Both the position numbers and the translations under genes were made by a program. The notes under the pieces were generated by a model that saw nothing but the letters and a program-made list of their open reading frames with translations, did no database searches and was not told the origin of the DNA. This document shows, in pieces, positions 53,412 to 63,514 of a stretch of DNA of 64,000 nt. Each line of letters opens with the position of its first letter. Position 1 is the first letter of the stretch. The stretch is from a bacterium (GTDB lineage: Bacteria > Patescibacteriota > Saccharimonadia > Saccharimonadales > UBA4665), in NCBI GenBank assembly GCA_021810025.1, contig JAJZJS010000002.1, positions 1 through 64,000 of the forward strand, read 5' to 3'.

Positions 53412-54686
53412 ATGAAAATAACAAATCAATCAATCAGTGATCTGGAAGCAAGTTTTAACCTAGATTTTGACCAAACTGAATTAATAGAAGCGAAAAATGA
53501 GATACTCAAGAATTATCAAAAAACATTTAAATACAGCGGCTTCCGTACCGGCAAGGTTCCCTTAGGAATAATCGATAAAAATTGTGACTCGAATCAATTA
53601 CAATCTGACCTAATTAATCGATTAATTAACCTTAACTACACACAAGCAATTACTGAATTAAAACTCAGAGTTGTAAGCGAACCTAAAATTGAAGTTATTA
53701 AATTTGCGGCATATAGCGAACTTAGCATTAAAGTAAGCGTTGAAATTATTGGAGAGATTAAACTCAAACCTTATATCAAGTTAAATGTTAAGGTCGATCT
53801 TGAAAATGTTTCATCGGATCAGGTAGAGGCCACTATTGATCAAATTTTAGAAAGAGCTTCCATTGGTCAATTAACAGATTTAGCTGCGAAAAATGGTAAC
53901 CAACTTAATATAGATTTTGAAGGATATGATACGAATCAGAATCTAATTAAGGAAGCCAGCGGAACAAATTTTGATATCGTGATTGGCAGCAAGACTTTTA
54001 TCCCAGGATTTGAAGAGAATCTAATCGGTCTGAAGTCACAAGACGAGAAAACATTTATACTAACTTTTCCTGCTAATTATCATCAAGTTTCTTTTCAAAA
54101 CAAGAAAGTTACTTTTAAGGTAAAGGTCAATTCGGTGTCAGTTTTAAAAAAAGCTAAGTTAGACTTAGATTTTATAAAGAAGTATGGTCCTTTCAAATCT
54201 ATTCCAGAATTCAAGGCAGAAATTAAGAAGCAGCTCGAATTCGAAACTAAGAAAAAATATGACCAAGACTTAGATCGTTCAATCTTAGAAAAATTATCAG
54301 ATTTAATTGAAGTTAAAGTACCTAACTCCTTAGTAGACAAGGAATTAGATGTTTTAAAAAATGAAGATAAACAAGTAGCACTTTATCAAGGTCAAACTTT
54401 TTCGGAATATTTAAAGGCTCAGAATCTTAACGAAGAAAGTTATGACAAAAATCTTAAATTGAAAGCTCTTAATAGAATTAAAAGTGGTTTAGCTTTATCT
54501 GAGATAGCTATTAAAGAGAAAATTCAAGTTACCAAAGAAGAACTTTCCAAGCAATTACAGATATTAAAAAGCAAATATAATGATCCGGAATCTCAACAAT
54601 ATCTGTCTTCTCTAGAAGCTGAAAGAGAGATAGGGCTAGAACTTTTATCTCAAAAAACTTTAAAACGAATTAAAGAACTACTTTAA
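53412..54686 (+). CDS. tig: Trigger factor
   Basis: This 424-aa ribosome-bound chaperone has the N-terminal ribosome-docking signature GFRTGKVP (about 47-54), a central FKBP-like PPIase domain (LNIDFEGYDTN; FIPGFEENLIGLKSQDEKTF) and a C-terminal helical chaperone domain (about 250-424). Length is near the E. coli protein. It precedes clpP, a frequent bacterial arrangement, but clpP has its own CIRCE-controlled promoter. Confidence 0.93.
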   Translation: MKITNQSISDLEASFNLDFDQTELIEAKNEILKNYQKTFKYSGFRTGKVPLGIIDKNCDSNQLQSDLINRLINLNYTQAITELKLRVVSEPKIEVIKFAAYSELSIKVSVEIIGEIKLKPYIKLNVKVDLENVSSDQVEATIDQILERASIGQLTDLAAKNGNQLNIDFEGYDTNQNLIKEASGTNFDIVIGSKTFIPGFEENLIGLKSQDEKTFILTFPANYHQVSFQNKKVTFKVKVNSVSVLKKAKLDLDFIKKYGPFKSIPEFKAEIKKQLEFETKKKYDQDLDRSILEKLSDLIEVKVPNSLVDKELDVLKNEDKQVALYQGQTFSEYLKAQNLNEESYDKNLKLKALNRIKSGLALSEIAIKEKIQVTKEELSKQLQILKSKYNDPESQQYLSSLEAEREIGLELLSQKTLKRIKELL

Positions 54687-54687
54687 A

Positions 54688-54725
54688 CTAGCACTCTTGA
54701 CTTATGAGTGCTAATAACATAAAAT
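54688..54725 (+). promoter_or_regulatory. CIRCE operator and promoter of clpP
   Basis: CTAGCACTC (54688-54696), 9 nt, GAGTGCTAA (54706-54714) matches CIRCE with one mismatch in the first base. TTGACT (54697-54702) lies in the spacer and TAAAAT (54720-54725) follows after 17 nt; ATG 54732 is 6 nt later, so the mRNA should be leaderless. HrcA repression with heat release is expected. Confidence 0.9.
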
Positions 54726-54731
54726 TAGATT

Positions 54732-55334
54732 ATGAATCAAGCACGTAATCAAGTTTTAATACCAACGGTCGTCGAATCAGAAGGACGTTATGAACGAGCT
54801 TATGATATTTACTCAAGGCTTCTTAAAGATCGTATCATTTTTTTAGGCTCGGATGTTAATGAAGCCAGTGCAAACGTAATTGTTGCCCAACTTTTATTCC
54901 TTAATGCTGAAGATTCTAGCAAAGATATTAAATTTTACATAAATAGTCCTGGTGGCACCGTCTATGATGCTTTGGCTATTTATGATACGATGCAATACTT
55001 ATCAAACGATATTCAAACATTTGGTATTGGAGTTCAGGCTTCTGCTGCAGCATTTCTGCTTAGTTCTGGAACAAAAGGAAAACGGAATATCTTGCCTAAC
55101 GCCACTGTTATGATTCATCAACCTTCTTCTGGCACAAGAGGTAAAGTTAGTGATCAGGAAATTGACTTAAAAGAATCACTACGCCTTAAATCTTTACTCG
55201 AAACTATTATGTCTCAGAATACTGGCCAAAAACTAAGTACTATTCACAAGGATATGGATCGAGATAAATGGTTAACAGCCCAAGAGGCCAAAGATTACGG
55301 TTTAGTTGATCATATAATTAAAAAAGTTCAATAA
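54732..55334 (+). CDS. clpP: ATP-dependent Clp protease proteolytic subunit
   Basis: This 200-aa serine protease forms the ClpP barrel. The catalytic Ser lies in [19 protein letters not shown] (usual GQAASMGA is modified), the His in MIHQP and the Asp in the [13 protein letters not shown] region. It degrades proteins unfolded by ClpC, whose gene shares the CIRCE operator. Length is typical for a processed-type ClpP. Confidence 0.95.
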   Translation: MNQARNQVLIPTVVESEGRYERAYDIYSRLLKDRIIFLGSDVNEASANVIVAQLLFLNAEDSSKDIKFYINSPGGTVYDALAIYDTMQYLSNDIQTFGIGVQASAAAFLLSSGTKGKRNILPNATVMIHQPSSGTRGKVSDQEIDLKESLRLKSLLETIMSQNTGQKLSTIHKDMDRDKWLTAQEAKDYGLVDHIIKKVQ

Positions 55335-55555
55335 ATCTTACTGTAGCCAAGTAAAAAAACTTGACATATATTAAAAAAAATAAGAAACTAATGTATAGAA
55401 GTAGTGTTAGGGCTTATTTTTGTTATATCAAAAATGTCTTCTTAGGTAGCTTCGATCTTATCAAATTATTATAAAAATAAGAGAAGAATTATTATAATAA
55501 CTCGATTTACTAATAATAAACGTAAAGTACTTTAATAGGGGGCGTAATTATTTCT
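55335..55555 (+). other. 221-bp AT-rich rpoB leader region
   Basis: No gene fits. TTGACA occurs near 55363 without a well-spaced -10. A direct repeat ATTATTATAA is present twice (55465-55474 and 55488-55497), each containing -10-like sequence, and AAAGTACTTT (55524-55533) is a short palindrome. GGGGG lies about 14 nt before the rpoB ATG. It probably carries the rpoBC promoter; I cannot pick one. Confidence 0.5.
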
Positions 55556-58500
55556 ATGGCAACTAACACTTCCACTAAAAAACAAAAAAGAATATATTTT
55601 AATGACCATAATAACGTTTTAGGTCTACCAAATCTAGTTGAACATCAAAACCGATCATTTGCTTGGTTTGTTAAAGAGGGACTAGACGAACTATTCAATG
55701 AAATAAGCCCAATCGATGATTATACAAACACCAAATTATCACTAACATTTAATGATTATCATTTTGGTGAAGCTAAGATAACCGAAACTCAAGCCCGAGA
55801 AAATAATGTAAGCTACGAACGACCCTTGCTAGCTAATGTTGTCTTAACTAATAAAATTAGCGGTGAAGTTAAAGAACATGAAATATATTTAGGTGATTTT
55901 CCCTGGATGACCGAAAGAGGGACTTTCGTTATCAACGGAGCTGAACGAGTTGTTGTCAGCCAATTAATCAGGTCAGCTGGGATTTTCTTTACAGCAGAAC
56001 AATTTGGTTCGACAAATTTATATGGAGCCAAAGTTATACCCGGTCGTGGTGCCTGGCTCGAATTTGAGACTGCACATAACGGCGCAATCTATGTCAAAAT
56101 TGATCGTAAGCGTAAACTAGCTGTTACGACGCTATTTAAAGCCTTAGGGCTAACAGAGAGTACTGTTAAGGAAGCCTTAAGTCATGTTGACACTGGAAAA
56201 ATTAACTACTATCAAGCTACACTCGAAAAAGATCCAACTAGAGGTCAAAATGAGGCTTTAATCGAAGTTTATCGTCGAATACGTCCAGGAGATTTAGCAA
56301 CTGTTGATAATGCACGTAGCTTGATAGAAAATATGTTCTTTAACTTTAAGCGATTTGATTTTTCGCGTGTTGGTAGATATAAAATTAATAAGAGACTCAA
56401 CCTTGATGTCCCTAACAATATTGAAAATCGTGTTCTCCGTAAAGATGACCTACTAGCTATCGTTGCAGAGATCATTCGACTAAACAATACTCAAGATCCA
56501 GCAGATGATATTGATAGCTTAGCTAATCGACGAGTTAAAATGGTCGGTGAATTAGTTCAACGACAATTTAGAATTGGACTACTGAGGATGGTTCGAAATA
56601 CTCAAGACCGAATGTCGATGTCGGATATTGATGCCGTCACGCCCGCTCAATTAATTAATGCTCGTCCTGTTGTGGCAGCAGTTCGTGAATTTTTTGCTAG
56701 TTCCCAATTATCGCAATTCATGGATCAAATGAATCCCTTGAGCGAGTTAGCTCATAAACGTCGTCTGAGTTCGATGGGTCCAGGAGGACTTAGTCGAGAA
56801 CGAGCTGGTTTTGAAGTTCGAGATGCTCATGCAACTCATTATGGGCGGATATGTGCTGTTGAAACTCCCGAAGGTGCAAATATCGGATTAGTTTTAAACC
56901 TTGCTAACTATGCTCGCGTCAATGATTACGGATTTATCGAAACACCGTATCGCAAAGTTATTAATAGTGCTACTCCCAAAGATATTGTTGGTCATATTGC
57001 CAGTGTTGATTTTGAGGACGAAAAAGGTAAGCTGATTGTCAAAAAAGGCAGTATTATTAAAGCTGCTGACGCTCAAAAATTAGCCAAAATAAGTCAGCAA
57101 AAAACTTGGCCAGTTAAAGCTAAAGTTACCGATGAAATTGTTTATCTTGACGCTTATGAAGAAGAAAGCGTAATTATTGCAGGAGCTTCTCAAGAAATAG
57201 ATCAAAATGGCTATTTTATTAACGATCGAGTTAGCGCCCGCTCTTATCTTCAAGCCGGAGAGGTTGATGCTAACGACATTCAGTACATGGATGCCAGTAC
57301 AAATCAAATAATAGGTTCATCAGCCGGACTTATCCCATTTATCGAAAAGAACTATGTTTTACGAAGTTTAATCGGTAGTAATCAACAACGACAAGCAGTT
57401 CCCCTTATTAAAACCGAATCTCCGGTTGTTGGAACTGGATTAGAAGCTGTAGCTGCTATCAACAGTGGGCAATTAATCGTCGCCGAGAAGGATGGAGAAG
57501 TTATTAGTGCCTCAGCCCAAGAGGTAAAAGTAAAATATGACACAGAGATAAAGACTTATGTTCCTTTACGATTTATTCGAAGTAATGCCGGAAGCTCAAT
57601 TAATCAAAAAGTTATCGTTGAAAGAGGACAAAAACTTAGCAAAGGTGACCCCATTATTGAGGGTATGTCAATTGCAGACGGAGAGCTAGCGCTCGGCAAA
57701 GATTTAATTACAGCTTTTATGCCATGGGCCGGATATAATTTCGAAGACGCTATAATTATTAGTCGTAAATTAGTTGAAGACGATACGCTCAGTAGCATTC
57801 ATATCGTTGATTATATGATTGAGGTTAGAGAGACGAAGCTCGGTCCAGAGATCGTAACACGTGATATCCCAAACGTCTCAGACGAAAGTTTGCGACATTT
57901 AGATGATGATGGAATAGTTCGAATAGGGGCAGAAGTTCATCCTGGTGATATTTTAGTCGGTAAAATTACTCCAAAAGGAGAACAAGAATTATCATCCGAA
58001 GAAAGATTATTAAGGGCTATTTTCGGAGAAAAAGCAAAAGACGTTCGAGATAGCTCGCAACGGATGAGCAACGGAAAACACGGTAAAGTTGTTTCAGTTA
58101 AAATATTTAGTCGTGAAGAAGGCCATGAGCTAAAGGCTGGCGTAATCAAACAAATTCAAGTATTCGTTGCCCAAATGCGTAAAATTTCTGTTGGAGATAA
58201 ACTCAGTGGACGTCACGGCAATAAGGGTGTTATCGCTCGAATATTACCAGTCGAAGATATGCCTTTCTTGGAAGATGGTACACCTGTCGATATTGTCTTA
58301 AATCCACTTGGAGTTCCATCTCGCATGAATATTGGACAATTATTTGAGACCCATCTTGGTATGGCGGCTCGAGCCCTAGGCTTTAAAGTAGCCACACCAT
58401 CGTTTAGCGGAATTACTCAGGACAAGCTAAAAGAATTACTGAAAGAAGCTAAGCTTCCAGAATCAGGCAAAATGCAACTTTACGATGGGCGAACCGGTCA

Positions 58501-59146
58501 GCCCTTTAAGGAACTAACCACAGTTGGGTTAATGTATATTATAAAGCTCAACCATATGGTCGCCGATAAGATACATGCTCGCTCAACTGGTCCGTATACT
58601 ATGGTTACCCAGCAACCACTTGGAGGAAAAGCCCAAAACGGTGGTCAGCGTTTTGGTGAAATGGAAGTTTGGGCTCTCGAAGCCTACGGAGCTTCAAGTT
58701 CCCTTCAAGAAATGTTAACAATTAAGTCCGATGACGTTTACGGTCGAAGCAAAGCCTACGAATCAATCATTAAGAAAACCGAAATTATAGGCCCTAAGAT
58801 TCCAGAGAGCTTTAACGTTTTAGTTAAAGAACTTCAAGGCTTAGGATTAAAGGTAGACCTGATTACTTCAGATAGCTTAATAGATGCCGAAACGATTTTA
58901 GCAAGCAACATTAAGGATGAAGCAAGCCATGAAGCCACAGTCGAAGTACCAGCTCCCGACATATCTGACATTGATCTAACTGAAGAAGCAGTTACCGATG
59001 AATTTGAAGTGGTTGAACTTGATTCTTCCCTGGAAGACGATTCTGAGTCTGAGACTAAGACCGATATCGATGACGCTGAACTTATTCCAAACCTAAGCAG
59101 CAAAACTGAAGATGAAATAATTAATGAAATAAGTGAGGATAACTAA
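55556..59146 (+). CDS. rpoB: RNA polymerase subunit beta
   Basis: This 1196-aa protein is the beta subunit. It has the expected rifampicin-region segments (SSQLSQFMDQMNPLSELAHKRRLSS), the GPGGLSRERAGFEVRD fork loop, NFEDAIIIS, and the C-terminal switch/clamp region (HARSTGPYTMVTQQPLGGKAQNGG, cut here as separate motifs). After the normal end (ELQGLGLKVDLI) it has a further tail of about 93 residues with about 32 Asp/Glu and only 3 Lys. TAA is followed directly by the rpoC ATG. Confidence 0.97.
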   Translation: MATNTSTKKQKRIYFNDHNNVLGLPNLVEHQNRSFAWFVKEGLDELFNEISPIDDYTNTKLSLTFNDYHFGEAKITETQARENNVSYERPLLANVVLTNKISGEVKEHEIYLGDFPWMTERGTFVINGAERVVVSQLIRSAGIFFTAEQFGSTNLYGAKVIPGRGAWLEFETAHNGAIYVKIDRKRKLAVTTLFKALGLTESTVKEALSHVDTGKINYYQATLEKDPTRGQNEALIEVYRRIRPGDLATVDNARSLIENMFFNFKRFDFSRVGRYKINKRLNLDVPNNIENRVLRKDDLLAIVAEIIRLNNTQDPADDIDSLANRRVKMVGELVQRQFRIGLLRMVRNTQDRMSMSDIDAVTPAQLINARPVVAAVREFFASSQLSQFMDQMNPLSELAHKRRLSSMGPGGLSRERAGFEVRDAHATHYGRICAVETPEGANIGLVLNLANYARVNDYGFIETPYRKVINSATPKDIVGHIASVDFEDEKGKLIVKKGSIIKAADAQKLAKISQQKTWPVKAKVTDEIVYLDAYEEESVIIAGASQEIDQNGYFINDRVSARSYLQAGEVDANDIQYMDASTNQIIGSSAGLIPFIEKNYVLRSLIGSNQQRQAVPLIKTESPVVGTGLEAVAAINSGQLIVAEKDGEVISASAQEVKVKYDTEIKTYVPLRFIRSNAGSSINQKVIVERGQKLSKGDPIIEGMSIADGELALGKDLITAFMPWAGYNFEDAIIISRKLVEDDTLSSIHIVDYMIEVRETKLGPEIVTRDIPNVSDESLRHLDDDGIVRIGAEVHPGDILVGKITPKGEQELSSEERLLRAIFGEKAKDVRDSSQRMSNGKHGKVVSVKIFSREEGHELKAGVIKQIQVFVAQMRKISVGDKLSGRHGNKGVIARILPVEDMPFLEDGTPVDIVLNPLGVPSRMNIGQLFETHLGMAARALGFKVATPSFSGITQDKLKELLKEAKLPESGKMQLYDGRTGQPFKELTTVGLMYIIKLNHMVADKIHARSTGPYTMVTQQPLGGKAQNGGQRFGEMEVWALEAYGASSSLQEMLTIKSDDVYGRSKAYESIIKKTEIIGPKIPESFNVLVKELQGLGLKVDLITSDSLIDAETILASNIKDEASHEATVEVPAPDISDIDLTEEAVTDEFEVVELDSSLEDDSESETKTDIDDAELIPNLSSKTEDEIINEISEDN

Positions 59147-62100
59147 ATGTATTCTGGACGAAATAACTCAACCAATATTAGTGATTTTGATGCGGTTCGC
59201 TTAGCTGTTGCTAATCCAGAAGATATCTTAGAATGGAGTTATGGTGAAGTCACTAAGCCTGAAACTATCAATTACCGTACTCAAAAACCAGAGAGAGATG
59301 GTCTTTTCTGTGAAAGAATATTTGGACCAGTAAAAGATATTAACCCGCATGATAATAAGTACAAGGGTGTCCGAAGCCGAGAGGCAGCCGTCGATAAAAA
59401 GGGAGAATTAGTTACAAAATCAATTGTTCGACGAGAGCGAATGGGCCATATTAATTTAGCAGTCCCCGTTGCCCACATCTGGTTCCTTAAAGGGACACCT
59501 TCAGCAATCGGCTTAATTTTAGGCATGACCGTCAAAAATCTAGAAAAGATTGTCTATTTCGCCAGTTATGTAATTACTAATGTTGACGAAGATGCTAAAA
59601 AGCAATATCTGACAGACAAAGAAGCTGAATTTGCGGCTGCCAAAGAGGCCATTAAACTCCGCTACGAGAAAGAGACTGAAGCTGAAAACGCTAATATTAA
59701 AGCCTTAGCCGAGATGCAGACGAAAGAGATTGAACAAGTTACTAAAGATTTTGAGGCTGTTAATGCTCAAATTAACATGTTGGTAAAACTTAATTTAATT
59801 AGTGAAACAGATTATCGAGATTTAGACTTAAATCTTAAAGAAATGATAAAAGTTGGGATGGGTGCATCGTCCATCAAGGCACTTTTAGACGAAATTAATC
59901 TTGGAGAACTTATCACTTCGATAACTTTAACCGTTGAAAAAGCAAAAGGTCAAAATAAGAAAAAATTACTTAAAAGACTTAAAATGCTAGAAAGTATGAT
60001 GAAGGCTGGAATTCGTCCTTCCTCACTCTGCATAAACATTTTACCAGTAATTCCTCCGGACCTTAGGCCAATGGTTCAACTTACGGGTGGAAGATTTGCT
60101 ACATCCGATCTTAATGATTTGTATCGAAGAGTAATCAATCGTAATAATCGTCTAAAGAAGTTAATGGACCTAAACGCTCCTGAAGTCATTCGTCGCAACG
60201 AACAACGTATGCTACAAGAAGCTGTTGATGCTTTGATTGACAATAACAGTACTAGATCTGGTAAAGCTGTCTCCTCAACCGGACAAAGGCGCAAGCTAAA
60301 AAGTTTGTCTGATCTACTGAAAGGTAAGCAGGGACGTTTTCGCCAGAACCTACTCGGTAAAAGGGTCGACTATTCTGGACGTTCCGTAATCGTAGCCGGA
60401 CCAGAACTAAAAATTACACAGTGCGGTATACCTAAGATGATGGCTCTTGAGCTTTTCAAGCCATTTGTTATAGGCGAGTTAATTGAACGCGAGAAAGCAC
60501 ACAATATCCGCGGAGCTTCTAGGCTAATAGAGTCGGGAGAGGCTATTGTTTGGGACTGTCTCGATGAAGTTATTAAAGGAAAGTACGTTCTATTGAATCG
60601 TGCTCCAAGTTTGCATCGTCTGAGCATTCAGGCTTTTCAACCCGTACTAATTGAGGGACGTGCAATTCAATTACACCCCTTAGTCTGTAGAGGATTTAAC
60701 GCTGACTTTGATGGAGACCAAATGGCTGTTCATCTTCCCTTGAGCATTAAGTCACAAGAGGAAGCACGTGATATTATGTCAGCTAGTAAAAATCTTTTAA
60801 AGCCAGCCGACGGTACTCCTATATTGCATATTGAACAAGATATTGTTTTAGGGGCCTACTACCTAACTTATGTTAAGCAAGGCATTACTTCTGAAACAGA
60901 CTTTAAGGCTTATTGTTCCCTGGAAGACGCATTGATGGCCTATGATGAAGGACAACTATATCTCCAATCTAGCGTAAAAGTTGATTTTAGGGGACAGGCT
61001 CGAAAAACAACATTGGGTCGCCTATTATTTAATGAGATTCTACCGAAAGATTTTCCATTTCAGGATATCGTTATGACCAAAAAAAGCTTACAAAAAGTTA
61101 TGTCTCAAATCTATCAACAATATGGTCAAGACACAACAGCTCTTATTGCCGATGAATTAAAAGACATTGGTTTTGAATATGCAACCTTAGCCGGTATATC
61201 GATCGGTATGGACGACTTTAGTTCTATAGAGGGTAAAGAAGATGTTATTGAAAAAGGTGAACAAAAAGCTAAAGCCATTTCAAAACAATTTGAGGAAGGT
61301 TTTATTACCGAAGAAGAACACCACCGCTTAATCATTGAAAATTGGACTAAGATTGATACCGAAGTTCAGAATATGCTTTCTAAACAACTTGAAGATAGCG
61401 ACACTTCAATGTCGATAGCAATCAATTCCGGTGCTCGCGGTAACATAACACAGATGAAAAATACAGTTGGAATTATAGGAGTTCAATATAATGCTTCAGG
61501 ACAAGCTATTGAACTACCAATTAAGTCCGGATATTTAGCTGGTTTAACCCCACTAGAATACTTTAATGGAACGAGAGGAACCCGAAAAGCTTTGATTGAC
61601 ATAGCCCTGAAAACGGCTGATGCAGGATATCTAACACGACGACTGGTGGACGTTTCACAAGATGTCTTTACGATAGAAGACGATGCACAGTCTGACCCTG
61701 GATTTAAAGTACTTAGAAGTGATGCTGATGAAATCGGAGTAGCATTTAAAACTAAATTAGTTGGTCGCTTCACGGCCGAAGAAGTAAAGGGATACATCAA
61801 AAAGAATAAGTTAATTACAGAAGAAATTGCCGAAGCCATTGATCAAGACGCTAGCATTGACTACGTTCGAATTCATAGTGTTTTAAGCTCAAGTAATCCT
61901 AGAGGGGTTAATCGAATGTCTTATGGCATCGATCCTGCTACTGGCGAATTAGTTGCAAATCATCACCCAATTGGGGTTATTGCAGCTCAAAGTATTGGTG
62001 AACCTGGTACGCAATTAAGCTTAGACTCAAAGCACCGTGGAGGTTCTGTCCTTGCCGATGACACTGCTCAAGGTCTTACTAGGGTTGAAGAATTATTCGA

Positions 62101-62974
62101 AGTTCGTGCACCTAAAGGTCAAGCCTTTTTAGCCGATATTAGTGGAGTAGTTAATGTTTGGGAAGAAGCAGACCATTACATAATCCAAATTAATGCTGAC
62201 GCTAAAGATCAAGTTAGCCTTAAAGTAAACGATCGCAAGATTAAAATCAGTGCCGGATCAGATGTTTCAACCGGAGACGTTTTAGCATCCTATGAAGATG
62301 GATCAGAACCGATTGTCGCACCAATTAGTGGTCGTATCGAAATAAAGAAAAAAGAAATCATAATATTACCGACATCTAAAAGCTTTATTAAATATGAGAT
62401 TCCAGGCTACAAACAAGTTGTTGTAAGTGATGGTCAAAAAGTTAAAGCTGGGCAAAGGCTAACAAATGGATCGATAAATCTTCAAGAGTTATTGAAGCTT
62501 CAAGGAGTTGAATCAACTCAGCGCTACATAATGAATGAAGTTCTCGGAGTCTTCGCAGCCCAAGGGCAAAATATTTCCGACAAGCACCTAGAAATAATTG
62601 TGCGCCAAATGTTTAGCCGTGTTCAGATTGAAGACAGTGGCGATAGCGACTTCATTACAGGAGATATTGTCAGCAAACTAAGTGTTATTGAAGCAAACAA
62701 TCAGTTAGCCAACGAAAAGAAACAACTTGCTAAATATAGTCAACTTTTACTGGGTATTACGAAAGCCTCACTTAGCACTGACTCATTCTTAAGTGCCGCT
62801 TCGTTCCAAGATACAACCAGAGTTCTAATTAACGCCGCCACATCCGGAAAAGTAGACAAGCTTTACGGACTTAAAGAAAATGTCATCCTGGGACGAAAAA
62901 TACCAGTCGGAACAGGCTATTTAGAAACAGATCTACCGGAAGAAACAGGACTAGAAACAATAATTAATGAATAA
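59147..62974 (+). CDS. rpoC: RNA polymerase subunit beta' (zinc sites lost)
   Basis: This 1275-aa protein carries the catalytic NADFDGDQM Mg2+ site (near 60700-60724). Three departures are visible. The N-terminal zinc ribbon, where E. coli has C-x-C..C-x2-C, reads [20 protein letters not shown] with no Cys (59339-59416). The second zinc site also lacks all four Cys (IEDDAQSD near 61680; [13 protein letters not shown] near 61890). The trigger helix reads [10 protein letters not shown] instead of LTMRTFHTGG-like. A charged insertion of about 55 residues (157-212) follows the first clamp segment. Flanking motifs are well conserved, so these are not frameshifts. Confidence 0.96.
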   Translation: MYSGRNNSTNISDFDAVRLAVANPEDILEWSYGEVTKPETINYRTQKPERDGLFCERIFGPVKDINPHDNKYKGVRSREAAVDKKGELVTKSIVRRERMGHINLAVPVAHIWFLKGTPSAIGLILGMTVKNLEKIVYFASYVITNVDEDAKKQYLTDKEAEFAAAKEAIKLRYEKETEAENANIKALAEMQTKEIEQVTKDFEAVNAQINMLVKLNLISETDYRDLDLNLKEMIKVGMGASSIKALLDEINLGELITSITLTVEKAKGQNKKKLLKRLKMLESMMKAGIRPSSLCINILPVIPPDLRPMVQLTGGRFATSDLNDLYRRVINRNNRLKKLMDLNAPEVIRRNEQRMLQEAVDALIDNNSTRSGKAVSSTGQRRKLKSLSDLLKGKQGRFRQNLLGKRVDYSGRSVIVAGPELKITQCGIPKMMALELFKPFVIGELIEREKAHNIRGASRLIESGEAIVWDCLDEVIKGKYVLLNRAPSLHRLSIQAFQPVLIEGRAIQLHPLVCRGFNADFDGDQMAVHLPLSIKSQEEARDIMSASKNLLKPADGTPILHIEQDIVLGAYYLTYVKQGITSETDFKAYCSLEDALMAYDEGQLYLQSSVKVDFRGQARKTTLGRLLFNEILPKDFPFQDIVMTKKSLQKVMSQIYQQYGQDTTALIADELKDIGFEYATLAGISIGMDDFSSIEGKEDVIEKGEQKAKAISKQFEEGFITEEEHHRLIIENWTKIDTEVQNMLSKQLEDSDTSMSIAINSGARGNITQMKNTVGIIGVQYNASGQAIELPIKSGYLAGLTPLEYFNGTRGTRKALIDIALKTADAGYLTRRLVDVSQDVFTIEDDAQSDPGFKVLRSDADEIGVAFKTKLVGRFTAEEVKGYIKKNKLITEEIAEAIDQDASIDYVRIHSVLSSSNPRGVNRMSYGIDPATGELVANHHPIGVIAAQSIGEPGTQLSLDSKHRGGSVLADDTAQGLTRVEELFEVRAPKGQAFLADISGVVNVWEEADHYIIQINADAKDQVSLKVNDRKIKISAGSDVSTGDVLASYEDGSEPIVAPISGRIEIKKKEIIILPTSKSFIKYEIPGYKQVVVSDGQKVKAGQRLTNGSINLQELLKLQGVESTQRYIMNEVLGVFAAQGQNISDKHLEIIVRQMFSRVQIEDSGDSDFITGDIVSKLSVIEANNQLANEKKQLAKYSQLLLGITKASLSTDSFLSAASFQDTTRVLINAATSGKVDKLYGLKENVILGRKIPVGTGYLETDLPEETGLETIINE

Positions 62975-63001
62975 AAATTAATTTTAAATTTATAGAAAGT
63001 A

Positions 63002-63010
63002 TGTTAAAAT
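63002..63010 (+). promoter_or_regulatory. Extended -10 promoter of rpsL-rpsG
   Basis: TGTTAAAAT is an extended -10 (TGn plus TAAAAT). It lies 90 nt before rpsL, giving a leader of about 84 nt. The -35 region is only AT-rich. Confidence 0.5.
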
Positions 63011-63030
63011 AGCTTGAAATATAGTAAACG

Positions 63031-63078
63031 TAGTCTGAGCCTTTATTTAGTGGCATAGATAAAAGATGCAGTAGACTA
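63031..63078 (+). promoter_or_regulatory. Structured rpsL leader
   Basis: TAGTCT (63031-63036) pairs with AGACTA (63073-63078). Inside, GCC (63039-63041) can pair with GGC (63052-63054), or GCAT (63053-63056) with ATGC (63066-63069); the two inner pairings share bases and are mutually exclusive. It might be a ribosomal-protein autoregulatory element, which is inference. Confidence 0.35.
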
Positions 63079-63100
63079 TATAACAAGAAGGTGAGAATAT

Positions 63101-63514
63101 ATGCCAACAATCAATCAATTAGTTCGAAAACCTCGTGCTAAAACCGTAGATAAAAGTAAATCTCCGGCTATGCATAGAATTGTAAATAATTTAAAAAATA
63201 GAAACTATGAAAAAAATGCTCCTTTTAAAAGAGGGGTTTGTATTAAGGTCACTACAAAGACTCCTAAGAAGCCAAACTCGGCACTTCGAAAAGTAGCTCG
63301 TGTTAGATTAACTAATGGCTATGAAGTTTGGGCCTACATCGGAGGTGAAGGACATAATCTTCAAGAACACGCTGCCGTACTAGTGCGCGGAGGACGAGTT
63401 AAAGACTTGCCAGGTGTTAGATATCATATTGTTCGGGGAAGTTTAGACCTTCAAGGAGTTAACAACCGTAAGCAAGGTCGTTCTAAATATGGTACGAAGA
63501 AGGAGACTAAATAA
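63101..63514 (+). CDS. rpsL: 30S ribosomal protein S12
   Basis: This 137-aa protein is uS12 of the decoding centre. It has [11 protein letters not shown] at the start, the decoding loop [20 protein letters not shown] and the second loop [31 protein letters not shown] provides the Shine-Dalgarno. Its stop overlaps the rpsG start by 1 nt. Confidence 0.98.
   Translation: MPTINQLVRKPRAKTVDKSKSPAMHRIVNNLKNRNYEKNAPFKRGVCIKVTTKTPKKPNSALRKVARVRLTNGYEVWAYIGGEGHNLQEHAAVLVRGGRVKDLPGVRYHIVRGSLDLQGVNNRKQGRSKYGTKKETK

Noticed and set aside
55465..55497. ATTATTATAA repeats in the rpoB leader as operator sites
   Set aside because: Low-complexity AT sequence; they are more easily explained as -10-like words or chance.
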